This document shows positions 36,659 to 46,216 of a stretch of 64,000 nucleotides of DNA, one piece after another. This DNA comes from Paludibacter jiangxiensis (lineage in GTDB: Bacteria; Bacteroidota; Bacteroidia; Bacteroidales; Paludibacteraceae), in assembly GCF_001618385.1 (NCBI RefSeq), contig NZ_BDCR01000001.1, forward strand, positions 1,240,001-1,304,000, read 5' to 3'. Position numbers and translations under genes: made by a program. Numbering within the stretch: the first letter of the stretch is position 1; each line of letters starts with the position of its first letter. The notes beneath the pieces are model-generated. The model was not told the origin of the DNA. It did no database searches and was given only the letters and a program-made list of their open reading frames with translations.

Positions 36659-38872
36659 ATGGTACAGCCATTAGTAATTCCGGAAAAAGAGAGGCGAGAA
36701 GTTGCGCGGCATTATCGTGAAATGCTGCGTGCAGTCGATAATATCCTAACACAAGAGGATATTAAATTGTCGCGTCAATGGATGTATCAGTCGATTGCAA
36801 AAATGCTGGAAAAGGGAGAGATGATGCCCACGCGCCGCGTGATCAAGCACTTGAGGATGGCTCAGGTGTTGGTCAATGAATTCGGACTGGGACGTTCTGC
36901 TATTCTGGCTACGATACTGTATGATAGTTTGCTGGCGGGCTCCGAAACTCTCGAATCGATAGAGAAGCAGTTCGGTCCTTCAGTTTCAATTATTGTTCAC
37001 GGCTTGTGTCGTGCTCACGATTTGTATGAGCGTAACAGCGCCATCGAAACCGAAAATTTCCGCCAGTTGTTGCTCACCTTTGCCGAAGACATGCGGGTGA
37101 TCCTTATCATGATTGCCGATCGTTTGGATACGATGCGGACACTTCGTGATCATGCCGATGACGAAGTGAGGTTGAAGGTGGCACACGAAGCATCGAATCT
37201 CTATGCACCGCTGGCTCACCGTATGGGGCTGTATGCCATCAAAACCGAACTGGAAGATCTTTCACTCAAATATTCGAATCCTCAGATATACAAGGAAATT
37301 GCCCATAAGCTCAACGAAACCAAGCGGTCGCGCGATCAATACATTGCGTCGTTTATCGAACCGGTGAAGAAAAAGCTCGAAGATGCAGGCTTTAAGTTCG
37401 ACATCAAAGGGAGAACCAAGTCGATTCACTCGATTTGGAACAAGATGAAAAAGCAGAACACTCCTTTTGAGAATATCTACGATTTGTTTGCGATTCGTAT
37501 TATTCTTGATACTCCCGTTGATAAAGAGAAATCGGAATGCTGGCAGGTATATTCTATTGTGACGGATATGTACATGCCAAATCCCAAGCGCTTGCGCGAT
37601 TGGCTTTCCATTCCAAAATCCAACGGCTATGAATCGTTGCACATCACGGTGATGGGAAATGAAGGTAAATGGGTGGAGGTGCAGATTCGTACCCGCCGCA
37701 TGGACGAAATTGCCGAAAAAGGGGTTGCTGCCCACTGGAAATATAAAGGCATTAAAAGTGAGTCGAGTGGTATGGATGAATGGTTGAAGAACCTGCGTAC
37801 CATTCTCGAAAATCCCGAGATGAACTCCAAGGAGGTGATGGACAACTTCAAGCTCAACCTCTACGACGACGATGTGTTTGTGTTTACGCCCAACGGCGAT
37901 CTTCATAAGCTGAAAAAGGGAGCTACCGTGCTCGATTTTGCCTTTGCCATTCACTCTGGACTGGGGTGCCGCTGTGTGGGGGCAAAGGTTGGTGGACGGA
38001 ATGTTCCGTTGAAATATGTTTTGCTCAACGGTGATCAGGTGGAAATTCTTACTTCGGCTAATCAATCGCCTAAAAGAGACTGGTTGAATATTGCGGTCAC
38101 TTCTAAAGCCCGTACTAAGATCAAGCAGTCGCTCAAGGAAGAAGAGAACAAAGCCGCCGATTTGGGTCGTGAGGCTTTGCAACGCCGCATGAAGAACCGT
38201 AAGATTGAATTTGACGAGGCTCAGATTATGAAGCTGGCGCGTAAACACGGATTTAAATTCGTGTCCGAATTCTATCAGGCCATCTCTTACGAGCGGCTCG
38301 ATGTGATCGATCTTTGCGAGGAGTTGGTTGAACTTGACAAGCACGAGGAGACACCGGAACTGGCTGCTTTGCGGAGCGTAGATAATTTTTCGAAGCAGAC
38401 TGACCTTGAAAAAATCACTTCGGAGAACGATGTGCTGGTGATCGGCGACAATGTGAAGAATGTACAGTATTCGCTTGCTAAATGCTGTAATCCTATTTAT
38501 GGCGACAATGTATTCGGCTTTGTTTCGGTAACAGGAGGAATTAAAATTCACCGCGACGACTGCCCCAATGCCTCACAGCTGAAAGAGAAGTTCGGTTACC
38601 GCATCATCGATGTGAAATGGGCCGGCAAATCGGGTAAATTCGACCTTGCCACCCTGCGCATTGTTGGTAAAGACGATATCGGTATAGTGAGCAATATCAC
38701 CTCGGTTATCTCCAAGGAAAACAGAGTACAGATGCGCTCCATATCCGTCAATTCGCACGATGGTATGTTCGAAGGAACCATTACTGTGATGGTAAGCGAC
38801 GTAGCTCAACTCTCCCAGTTGATAAAAAAACTGCAAGGTGTCAAAGGCGTGATCCGCGCAGAACGTATGTAA
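36659..38872 (+). CDS. RelA/SpoT-family (p)ppGpp synthetase with degenerate hydrolase domain
   Basis: A 737-residue long Rel/Spo homologue. Order: HD region (about 55-185), synthetase (about 240-365, with RLRDWLSIPKSNGYESLH and EVQIRTRRMDEIAEKG), TGS (about 405-465, VFVFTPNGDLHKLKKG), a Cys/His zinc-finger-like segment (AKCCNPIYGDN, then IHRDDCPNA) and a C-terminal ACT domain. In the HD region His64 is kept, but the HD pair reads Tyr88-Asp89 (ILYDSLLAG) and the usual ADRLHNMR reads ADRLDTMR, so hydrolysis is probably lost. It would then act as a stringent-response synthetase only. Confidence 0.9.
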   Translation: MVQPLVIPEKERREVARHYREMLRAVDNILTQEDIKLSRQWMYQSIAKMLEKGEMMPTRRVIKHLRMAQVLVNEFGLGRSAILATILYDSLLAGSETLESIEKQFGPSVSIIVHGLCRAHDLYERNSAIETENFRQLLLTFAEDMRVILIMIADRLDTMRTLRDHADDEVRLKVAHEASNLYAPLAHRMGLYAIKTELEDLSLKYSNPQIYKEIAHKLNETKRSRDQYIASFIEPVKKKLEDAGFKFDIKGRTKSIHSIWNKMKKQNTPFENIYDLFAIRIILDTPVDKEKSECWQVYSIVTDMYMPNPKRLRDWLSIPKSNGYESLHITVMGNEGKWVEVQIRTRRMDEIAEKGVAAHWKYKGIKSESSGMDEWLKNLRTILENPEMNSKEVMDNFKLNLYDDDVFVFTPNGDLHKLKKGATVLDFAFAIHSGLGCRCVGAKVGGRNVPLKYVLLNGDQVEILTSANQSPKRDWLNIAVTSKARTKIKQSLKEEENKAADLGREALQRRMKNRKIEFDEAQIMKLARKHGFKFVSEFYQAISYERLDVIDLCEELVELDKHEETPELAALRSVDNFSKQTDLEKITSENDVLVIGDNVKNVQYSLAKCCNPIYGDNVFGFVSVTGGIKIHRDDCPNASQLKEKFGYRIIDVKWAGKSGKFDLATLRIVGKDDIGIVSNITSVISKENRVQMRSISVNSHDGMFEGTITVMVSDVAQLSQLIKKLQGVKGVIRAERM

Positions 38873-38892
38873 TATTCCGATTCATATATAAA

Positions 38893-38928
38893 AATAAACC
38901 CTCATGTTGAAAAACATGAGGGTTTATT
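38893..38928 (-). terminator. Bidirectional terminator between the Rel and M23 genes
   Basis: A perfect 16-base-pair stem (38893-38908 with 38913-38928) closed by a GAAA tetraloop. A T-rich tail is present on the minus strand; the plus side has only TTATTGTTG. It separates two convergent transcription units. Confidence 0.9.
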
Positions 38929-38951
38929 GTTGAATTATAATTTGCTTCAAA

Positions 38952-39788
38952 TTATCTGCGATGACGCTTTGATTTGTGACTTTTCCCTGCCTTTGCAATG
39001 TATTTTTTATAAGCAGAAGAATGAGCTCCTTTTGCGTATTGATAATCGAAAGAGCTGGCTTTTCTGATTACATATATGTCGTTGATCGGCATATGATATG
39101 CAAAGTCAAATAATTTTTCAGGATTGATAGCATTACCTAAGTAACGGGTTTCAAAGTGGAGGTGAGGTCCGGTAGAGTGACCGGTGCTACCTCCTAATCC
39201 AAGCACGTCACCAGCTTTTAGAGGTTGGTTTTCGTGAACGAGAACTTTTGATAAGTGGCCGTATACAGTTTCCAGCCCATTGTCATGACGAATAACAACA
39301 TAGTTTCCGTAACCGCCGGCTTCATAACCTGTGATACGTACTTTGCCGTTGAAAGCTGCGTGTACAGGATCCCCAACATTGAGTTTTAAGTCGGTTCCGT
39401 AGTGGAAACGATATCTACGCATTCCAAAGTGCGATGTGATAAAGGTTGCAACCGGAGGGACGTATTGAGAAAGATTGATACGTACGGAATCGGGTAATTT
39501 GGCAACCGGAGTCATATACGGGTTGATACGTCTGTTGGTCCAGGTTTCGTATACCCCGCTTGCAGGAACTTCCGTATCCTCTTCTGTAGCATACGGGTCT
39601 TCTTCCTGTTGCATTTTTTGCTGCATCAATGAATTGAGCGCGTTAATTTGACGTTGTACGTCATCGACTGCGGCTATTTCTTTATGATACACGTGCTTCG
39701 CTTTCGCTCGTTTCTTTGCAGAAACGCTTTCAGTTGCCAAACCGCACATAAATAGCCATACAAGGGTGAATAAGAATACTTTCTTCAT
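38952..39788 (-). CDS. M23-family peptidase (peptidoglycan endopeptidase), secreted
   Basis: A 278-residue exported protein with a signal peptide (about 1-24), a short coiled segment (VDDVQRQINALNSLMQQKM) and a C-terminal LytM domain. Zinc-site motifs: FHYGTDLKLNVGDPV (HxxxD) and GPHLHFETR (HxH). All ligands are present, so it should be active on peptide cross-bridges. The Lys/His/Arg-rich tail is unusual but common for short extensions. 18 bases after ndk. Confidence 0.9.
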   Translation of the reverse strand: MKKVFLFTLVWLFMCGLATESVSAKKRAKAKHVYHKEIAAVDDVQRQINALNSLMQQKMQQEEDPYATEEDTEVPASGVYETWTNRRINPYMTPVAKLPDSVRINLSQYVPPVATFITSHFGMRRYRFHYGTDLKLNVGDPVHAAFNGKVRITGYEAGGYGNYVVIRHDNGLETVYGHLSKVLVHENQPLKAGDVLGLGGSTGHSTGPHLHFETRYLGNAINPEKLFDFAYHMPINDIYVIRKASSFDYQYAKGAHSSAYKKYIAKAGKSHKSKRHRR

Positions 39789-39806
39789 TCTTGTTTGGTT
39801 TATAGG

Positions 39807-40271
39807 TTAGAGTAATTCGTCGGAAGTATACAACACAGGTGTTACTGCCAACTGATACGAAAAAATTTCTTCCGGGCTGAAAAAACGGTTAATTTCCGTT
39901 AGGGCTGATTCTGGTGAATCGGATGCATGAATAATATTCTCCAATCTACTCATGCTGTAGTCTCCGCGAATAGTTCCCGGAGCGGCTTCCCGCCCATTGG
40001 TAACTCCGGTCATTTGCCGGACAACACGAATACTGTCTTTGCCCTCTACAATGCCAATTATAACCGGAGTTCTCTTCATCGATGCTGTGATGGAAGGGAA
40101 AAATGGTTTATCAGCTAAATGGGAGTAATGTTCTACCAGAATATCATCTGAAAGTTGCATCATTTTTAATCCGGTGAAGTAAAGTCCTTTTTTCTCAAAT
40201 CTGCTTATTACTTCGCCAAGAATGCCTCTTTCTAATGCGCTGGGTTTTAGAATTATAAGTGTTCTCTCCAT
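39807..40271 (-). CDS. ndk: Nucleoside diphosphate kinase
   Basis: A 154-residue enzyme transferring phosphate between nucleoside di- and triphosphates. ERTLIILKPSALERG at the start, GVTNGREAAPGTIRGDY and the phospho-His motif NIIHASDSPESA are typical. Slightly longer than the Escherichia coli form (143), as in Bacteroidota. Confidence 0.95.
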   Translation of the reverse strand: MERTLIILKPSALERGILGEVISRFEKKGLYFTGLKMMQLSDDILVEHYSHLADKPFFPSITASMKRTPVIIGIVEGKDSIRVVRQMTGVTNGREAAPGTIRGDYSMSRLENIIHASDSPESALTEINRFFSPEEIFSYQLAVTPVLYTSDELL

Positions 40272-40352
40272 GGCTGATTAAGTGGCTATTGCACTAATTT
40301 CAGGTCAAAGTAACAAATTAAAATCGACAAATCCAAACTTTTAAAACTGAAA

Positions 40353-42452
40353 TTAGCTGATTTTTTTCCAGTCGACGGCTTCTTTTTGTTTTTTTTGTAA
40401 TTGTTTAGTGAGTATGAGATGTTCGGGGTGTTGAAGCAATGGGTCATGGTCAAGGAGGTCGTTGGCTACGTTTCTTGCGAATTGCAACATTTGCGAATCA
40501 TGCGCCAAATCGGCTATTCTCAGGTTGAATGGCAATCCGCTTTGCTGGGTTCCTTCAATATCGCCGGGACCCCGCATTTTCAGGTCTGCTTCTGCAATTT
40601 CGAAACCGTCATTCGTGCGGGTCATTGTTTCCATGCGCTTTTTTGTGTCTTTGCCTAATTCAAATGGCGTGAGTAAAACGCAGTATGACTGGTCGGCGCC
40701 GCGACCCACACGTCCCCGCAACTGATGCAACTGAGACAAACCGAATCGTTGCGCACTTTCAATAATCATAACGGAGGCGTTGGGAACATTCACTCCCACT
40801 TCTATTACGGTTGTAGCAACCATGATTTGTGTGTCGCCTGAAGCAAATTTGCGCATAGCCTCATCTTTTTCCGCTGGTTTAAGTTTCCCGTGAACCATGC
40901 TGATCCTATACTCGGGGAATGCTTCTTTTACCTGATTAAATCCTTCGGTCAGGTTTTGGAAATCGAGTTTTTCAGATTCTTCAATAAGAGGATATACAAT
41001 GTAGATTTGTCGTCCTTCTTCTATTTCTTTCCGGATAAAGCGATAAACGGAATTCCGCTTGTTTTCATAATAATGATATGTCTGGATAGGTTTACGGCCG
41101 GGAGGTAGCTCGTCAATCACAGATACTTCTAAATCCCCGTAAATAGTCATTGCCAGTGTGCGGGGAATGGGGGTGGCTGTCATAACCAGTATGTGAGGAG
41201 CCTGGTCGTTTTTAGTCCATAGTTTGGCGCGCTGGGCAACTCCGAACCGGTGCTGTTCGTCAATAACAACCAGTCCGAGATTGCTGAACTGAACATTGTC
41301 TTCCAGTAAAGCATGTGTTCCGATGAGGATGTGTAATTCTCCGGACTGGAGTTGCTCGTGGAGTTGTACTCTGTCTTTTTTCTTTGTGGATCCGGTCAGA
41401 AGCCCGACATTTAAATTCATTCCAGACAAAAAAGCGGAAATGGTTTCGTAATGCTGTGTGGCGAGTATTTCGGTTGGAGCCATTATGCAGGCCTGAAATC
41501 CATTGTCGATGGCCAAAAGCATCACCATGAGGGCAACCAGCGTTTTGCCACTTCCAACATCGCCCTGAAGTAGCCGGTTCATCTGCTTGCCACTTCCAAC
41601 GTCGGCACGGATCTCGCGAATGACTTTTTTCTGGGCGTTAGTAAGTTCAAACGAAAGAAACTGCTTGTAGAATTGATTGAAGTGGTCGCCTACGTGCGCA
41701 AACCTGAATCCGGCGGTTTGTTGGTTTCGTAACTTGACTGTACGTAGTAACGAGAGTTGAATATAGAACAACTCTTCAAATTTTAGCCGCTGGCGGGCTT
41801 TGGAAAGTTGTGCGGCGCTTGAGGGGAAATGAATATTGACCAATGCCTCGTGCAGCGGTAGTAACTTAAATTGCTTAACAAGGTATCCGGGTAAAGTCTC
41901 GGGAACTCTTTCTTGTAAGGAAGAAATGAGGTTGAAAATGATTTTCTGAACCGCTTTGGAGTTCAGAAAATTGGATTTCATCTTTTCTGTGGTGTTATAA
42001 AATCCTTGAAGAACAATTTTTCCTTTCCCCGCGGAATCGGATATCTTTTCAATTTCGGGGTGAGCAATATTAATATGTCCGTTAAAGAGTGAGGGCTTCC
42101 CGAAAACGATATATTCTGTGTTGACTTTATATTGGTCTAAAACAAAACGAACGCCTTTGAACCAAACCAGCTCTATGGTGCCAGTCCCGTCAGTGAATGA
42201 GGCAGTCAGGCGCTGAGAAGGGCCTGTACCGATGGTTTCAAAACGTGTGATCTTACCTTTTAGCTGAATATATGCCGTGTCGCTCTGTAGTTCGCGGATT
42301 GTGTAGAACTTGCTTCGGTCAATGTATTTGTATGGAAAATAATAGAGAAGATCCTCAAAGGTGAGAATGCTGAGTTCTTTGTTTAGCATTTCTGCCCGTT
42401 TGGGACCAACTCCGGTTAAATACTTTAATTCATTCGATGCAAGATTAATCAT
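40353..42452 (-). CDS. recG: ATP-dependent DNA helicase RecG
   Basis: A 699-residue helicase that remodels stalled forks and Holliday junctions. N-terminal wedge/OB domain (about 60-150), Walker A LLQGDVGSGKTLVAL, DEQH box VVIDEQHRFGVAQR, and ATPIPRTLAMT, then HQLRGRVGRG. Full family length. 26 bases after ispD in the same direction. Confidence 0.96.
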   Translation of the reverse strand: MINLASNELKYLTGVGPKRAEMLNKELSILTFEDLLYYFPYKYIDRSKFYTIRELQSDTAYIQLKGKITRFETIGTGPSQRLTASFTDGTGTIELVWFKGVRFVLDQYKVNTEYIVFGKPSLFNGHINIAHPEIEKISDSAGKGKIVLQGFYNTTEKMKSNFLNSKAVQKIIFNLISSLQERVPETLPGYLVKQFKLLPLHEALVNIHFPSSAAQLSKARQRLKFEELFYIQLSLLRTVKLRNQQTAGFRFAHVGDHFNQFYKQFLSFELTNAQKKVIREIRADVGSGKQMNRLLQGDVGSGKTLVALMVMLLAIDNGFQACIMAPTEILATQHYETISAFLSGMNLNVGLLTGSTKKKDRVQLHEQLQSGELHILIGTHALLEDNVQFSNLGLVVIDEQHRFGVAQRAKLWTKNDQAPHILVMTATPIPRTLAMTIYGDLEVSVIDELPPGRKPIQTYHYYENKRNSVYRFIRKEIEEGRQIYIVYPLIEESEKLDFQNLTEGFNQVKEAFPEYRISMVHGKLKPAEKDEAMRKFASGDTQIMVATTVIEVGVNVPNASVMIIESAQRFGLSQLHQLRGRVGRGADQSYCVLLTPFELGKDTKKRMETMTRTNDGFEIAEADLKMRGPGDIEGTQQSGLPFNLRIADLAHDSQMLQFARNVANDLLDHDPLLQHPEHLILTKQLQKKQKEAVDWKKIS

Positions 42453-42478
42453 TCCGTAAAATCTCTTCTGTTGCGAAG

Positions 42479-43162
42479 TTAAGAAATTATGGCCTCTCTT
42501 TCCGATAAAAGAACCTCGGCAATTTTCAGATCCGGAGGCGTAGTGACTTTTATATTGTCCCTGTTTCCTTCAACCAAATTGAGCTCAATTCCCAACGACT
42601 CGACCACAGTGGCGTCGTCCGTAAACCGTTCTTCATAGGTCTGGTTGTAGGCTATCTTAAGAATAGAGGACTGAAAGACCTGTGGTGTTTGTACTATACA
42701 ATACTGATTCCGCTCGACGGCAAAATTGGTGTTGTTTTCGGTTTTTCTCAGACTGTCGACAATGGCATATACAGGAACGGCTGTGCCATAATGCTCGGCT
42801 GTGGAGAAACAGTTTTCAAGCGTTTGGCGGTTCACCAGCGGGCGCACTCCATCATGGACTGCGATAATGCATTTTTCCTTGATGGCAACTAATCCGTTTT
42901 TTACAGACGCAAAACGAGTTTCACCGCCCTGGACGATTTCGTGAGGAATAGTGAAGTTATGTTCGTTGCACAGTTTTTTCCATAGGCTAATCTGATTAGC
43001 AGGCAGAACAATAATTAGTTGGATGAGAGAATCGTAGTCGTAAAAGACTTTGATAGTGTGCATTAAAAGAGGGATTCCTCTGAGTTGAATAAATTGCTTT
43101 GGGAGGTTGGAGCTCATCCTTTCACCTTTGCCTCCGGCAACAATAATGGCGTAACGTTTCAC
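42479..43162 (-). CDS. ispD: 2-C-methyl-D-erythritol 4-phosphate cytidylyltransferase
   Basis: A 227-residue enzyme of the non-mevalonate isoprenoid pathway, making CDP-methylerythritol. IIVAGGKGERMSSNLPKQF binds CTP; VHDGVRPLV and the FTDDATVVE segment are family marks. Isoprenoids made by this pathway would supply the polyprenyl substrate of the GGGP synthase encoded at 49 kb. 41 bases after tadA. Confidence 0.95.
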   Translation of the reverse strand: MKRYAIIVAGGKGERMSSNLPKQFIQLRGIPLLMHTIKVFYDYDSLIQLIIVLPANQISLWKKLCNEHNFTIPHEIVQGGETRFASVKNGLVAIKEKCIIAVHDGVRPLVNRQTLENCFSTAEHYGTAVPVYAIVDSLRKTENNTNFAVERNQYCIVQTPQVFQSSILKIAYNQTYEERFTDDATVVESLGIELNLVEGNRDNIKVTTPPDLKIAEVLLSEREAIIS

Positions 43163-43203
43163 TTTGACTTTGGTTTATTTCTGGTATAGTTTGGTTTTCC
43201 CCT

Positions 43204-43644
43204 TTATTTAGAACGTTTGTTCTGAAAAAAACGGGTCATAAGTTCTGCACATTCAGTTTCCATCACACCACCCAGTACCGTTGTTTTGGGGTGTAGGGCA
43301 TTGGTGGCAAAGACATGATACCCCCGTTTCTCATCGCGGGCACCAAAAACAATGCGCCCTATCTGTGCCCATGAAAGTGCTCCTGCGCACATAACGCAAG
43401 GCTCAACCGTGACATAGAGAGTGCATTCCGTGAGGTATTTCCCTCCCAGCGTATTTGCGGCGGCTGTGATTGCAAGCATTTCAGCATGAGCCGTGACATC
43501 ATTTAATGTTTCTGTCTGATTGCCGGCTCGGGCTATGATCTGGTTTTGGCATACCACGACAGCCCCAATTGGAATTTCACCCTGAGACTGAGCTTTCTTA
43601 GCTTCTGCCAGAGCCTGCTTCATAAAGTAATTGTCATCAAACAT
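43204..43644 (-). CDS. tadA: tRNA-specific adenosine deaminase
   Basis: A 146-residue zinc deaminase making inosine at the wobble position of tRNA. HAEMLAI (His ligand and proton-shuttle Glu) and PCVMCAGAL (two Cys ligands) are present. A TACCTTTG -7-like element (43650-43657, minus strand) lies only five bases before the ATG at 43644, so the transcript would be nearly leaderless, or translation may start at Met8 (43623). Confidence 0.93.
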   Translation of the reverse strand: MFDDNYFMKQALAEAKKAQSQGEIPIGAVVVCQNQIIARAGNQTETLNDVTAHAEMLAITAAANTLGGKYLTECTLYVTVEPCVMCAGALSWAQIGRIVFGARDEKRGYHVFATNALHPKTTVLGGVMETECAELMTRFFQNKRSK

Positions 43645-43708
43645 AAAAACAAAGGTAGTAATTTTTATGAAATTGTACTTCCGGAATCTTCTTTGCCAAT
43701 AAAAAACG

Positions 43709-43716
43709 TATTTTTG
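43709..43716 (+). promoter_or_regulatory. Candidate -7 element for the aminopeptidase gene
   Basis: TATTTTTG fits TAnnTTTG, 41 bases before the ATG at 43758. No well placed -33 element. Confidence 0.55.
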
Positions 43717-43757
43717 TGTCTTCTATCACTAAATCATAATTAAGTAACTAAATAACT

Positions 43758-45539
43758 ATGCCAACAATACCATCCAGATTAGCCGCGTTGCGTCAGAGAA
43801 TGTCCTCACGGGGAGTGGCCGCAACCATCATTCCGAGTACCGATCCTCATGCAAGTGAATATGTAGCCGATTATTGGAAAGAACGTCAATGGATATCGGG
43901 TTTTACCGGTTCTGCAGGAACTGTTGTGGTGACCGAGAAAGAAGCCGGTTTGTGGACTGATTCCCGTTATTTTCTGCAAGCCGATTTGCAGTTGCAGGGA
44001 ACCGGTATCGATTTGTTCAAAGACGGCTTGCCCGAAACTCCGTCAATCACAACCTGGTTGGGGTTGGTGTTGCCGGCAGGTAGCAAAGTTGGAATTAATC
44101 CGTTACTGTTTTCGGTAAGTGCTGTCGAAAATTTACAGAGCGAATTGACGGCTGTCGGACTGATGTTGGTAACCGATGTGGATTTTTTAAAGTCGCTTTG
44201 GAAAGATCGGCCGGCTTTGCCTGAGACTCCGGTTATGGTTTATCCTGTTGAATATTCAGGCAAAAGTGCTAAGGATAAAATTGCCGGTATCAGAGAAGTC
44301 ATGGATAAAAAAGGCGCCGACGCATACTTTTTTACGGCTTTGGATGAAATAGCATGGATTTTCAATATTCGTTGTTCAGACGTTGATTATAATCCGGTTG
44401 CCATAGCCTTTGGTGCTATCGATAAACAAAAAGCCACGTTGTTTGTTAACCCACAAAAAATTTCGCACAATGTAGCGGCTCTGCTTGCTGATGAAGGTGT
44501 TGAGATTGCTCCTTACAATGCTGTTTTTGAATATGTGGCAACGCTTCATGTTCATTCTAAGGTGATGATCGATAAGAGCAAAACAAACTTCGCGCTGTAT
44601 CAGGACATTCCTTCTCACTCCACAGTTATCAGCGTGCCATCTCCGATTTTCTACGCAAAAGCGATAAAAAACAGCGTCGAATTGGCTGGAACCCGCAATG
44701 CTATGATGAAAGATGGAGCTGCATTGACCCGTTTCTTTATGTGGCTTGAGGCGAATGTAGTTTCAGGTACGCTGACAGAATTGAGCATTGCCGAACAATT
44801 GTGCAAATTCAGAGCTGAGCAACCGTTGTTTAAAGGTGAGAGCTTTGGAACGATAGCCGGGTATAAAGATCATGGTGCCATTGTGCACTACTCTGCCACT
44901 GAAGAAAGCAATGCTACTTTGCAACCGGAAGGCTTTTTGCTGCTCGATTCGGGTGGACAATATCTTGATGGAACTACTGATATCACTCGTACCGTTTCGC
45001 TGGGGATTCTTACCGAAGAGGAAAAACTTGACTTTACGCTTGTGCTGAAAGGTCATATTGCTCTGGGAATGGCAAAATTTCCGCAGGGAACACGCGGGTC
45101 GCAGCTTGATATTTTGGCCAGAAAAGCTTTGTGGGATCGTGGCTGGAACTACGGACACGGGACCGGCCATGGCGTAGGACATTTCCTTTGTGTACATGAA
45201 GGACCCCAAAGCATCCGCATGGATGAGAATGCCACACAACTGGGTCCGGGTATGGTGATTTCGAATGAGCCGGGCTTGTATCGTTCGGGCAAACATGGCA
45301 TCCGATCCGAGAATTTGGTAACAGTGGTTGAGGGAGAAAAAACCGAGTTCGGACAATTCTACCAATTTGAAACGTTGACTCTTTTTCCGTTTGATACGAA
45401 AGCATTGGAGGTTTCTTTGTTGAGCGATGAAGAAAAAAGCTGGCTTAATAATTATCATCAAACGGTGTACGAAAGAGTCAGTCCTCTTTTGAACGATGAA
45501 GAAAAAGTATGGCTAAAACAAAAATGTGCGGCAATTTGA
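43758..45539 (+). CDS. Xaa-Pro aminopeptidase (M24B), three-domain form
   Basis: A 593-residue cytosolic peptidase releasing N-terminal residues before proline. Two creatinase-like N-terminal domains (about 5-130 and 150-305) precede the pita-bread catalytic domain (about 310-535). Metal ligands: LLDSGGQYLDGTTDITRT (two Asp), GTGHGVGHFLCVHEG (His), NEPGLY (Glu) and GIRSENLV (Glu). The length fits the eukaryote-like APP1 type. Its stop lies ten bases before the ATG of the Crp/Fnr gene. Confidence 0.93.
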   Translation: MPTIPSRLAALRQRMSSRGVAATIIPSTDPHASEYVADYWKERQWISGFTGSAGTVVVTEKEAGLWTDSRYFLQADLQLQGTGIDLFKDGLPETPSITTWLGLVLPAGSKVGINPLLFSVSAVENLQSELTAVGLMLVTDVDFLKSLWKDRPALPETPVMVYPVEYSGKSAKDKIAGIREVMDKKGADAYFFTALDEIAWIFNIRCSDVDYNPVAIAFGAIDKQKATLFVNPQKISHNVAALLADEGVEIAPYNAVFEYVATLHVHSKVMIDKSKTNFALYQDIPSHSTVISVPSPIFYAKAIKNSVELAGTRNAMMKDGAALTRFFMWLEANVVSGTLTELSIAEQLCKFRAEQPLFKGESFGTIAGYKDHGAIVHYSATEESNATLQPEGFLLLDSGGQYLDGTTDITRTVSLGILTEEEKLDFTLVLKGHIALGMAKFPQGTRGSQLDILARKALWDRGWNYGHGTGHGVGHFLCVHEGPQSIRMDENATQLGPGMVISNEPGLYRSGKHGIRSENLVTVVEGEKTEFGQFYQFETLTLFPFDTKALEVSLLSDEEKSWLNNYHQTVYERVSPLLNDEEKVWLKQKCAAI

Positions 45540-45549
45540 ATTGAAAGAC

Positions 45550-46134
45550 ATGAGCAGTGCCGATCTTTCTCTGCTTAGGCAGGCTATTGACACGCAGGTT
45601 TCATTGAGCGACGAAGAGTGGAATCAATTGTTGGCACGTGTCAGTGTGCGCTCTTTTGGTAAAAATGAGTTGCTGCTGAAGGAAGGGTCGGTGTGCAATT
45701 GTTTGATTTTCATTATTTCCGGCGCTGTGGTTTATTATTCTCTCAGTGAGAAGGGGGAGGAGATCACTACCGATTTTGCGCTTGAAGGGAGTTGGGTGAC
45801 CGATAACAGAAGCCGTTTGAGCCAAACGCCCTCGCATCTCAACATCAAAGCCATTGAAGCAACTGATGTTGCCATTATTGCAGAGTCCGATTTGAATGAG
45901 TTGTATCGGAGTGTTCCGAAGATGGAGCGCCTCGGTCGTATTCTCATAGAGCGGGCCTATGTACGGTTGGTGCAACTGAGTCTCGATTTGCAGATTTTGT
46001 CGGCGGAAGAGCGCTATCTTAAACTATTGCGGGAAAATCCGGAGGCTGTCAGGCGTTTGCCTCTGTACCATATTGCCAATTATCTGGGTATTGCGCCCAA
46101 GTCGCTCAGCCGTATTCGGGGAAAACTGACATAA
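45550..46134 (+). CDS. Crp/Fnr-family transcriptional regulator
   Basis: A 194-residue regulator. Residues about 30-120 form a cyclic-nucleotide-type sensor domain (LLLKEGSVCNCLIFIISGAV, then a Gly-Glu-Glu segment). The C-terminal helix-turn-helix reads YHIANYLGIAPKSLSRIRGK. It has no Fnr-type iron-sulfur Cys cluster and lacks the complete cAMP-binding residues, so the signal is unknown. The ATG at 45550 is preferred over a GTG inside the upstream gene. Nearby targets may include the following redox genes. Confidence 0.88.
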   Translation: MSSADLSLLRQAIDTQVSLSDEEWNQLLARVSVRSFGKNELLLKEGSVCNCLIFIISGAVVYYSLSEKGEEITTDFALEGSWVTDNRSRLSQTPSHLNIKAIEATDVAIIAESDLNELYRSVPKMERLGRILIERAYVRLVQLSLDLQILSAEERYLKLLRENPEAVRRLPLYHIANYLGIAPKSLSRIRGKLT

Positions 46135-46216
46135 CCCCTGATTTGGTAACATTTGCGGAGAAGAATCTCTTTTTTATAACGGAACTTTGCATCGTTAAAA
46201 TCAAAGTTTACAAGTT

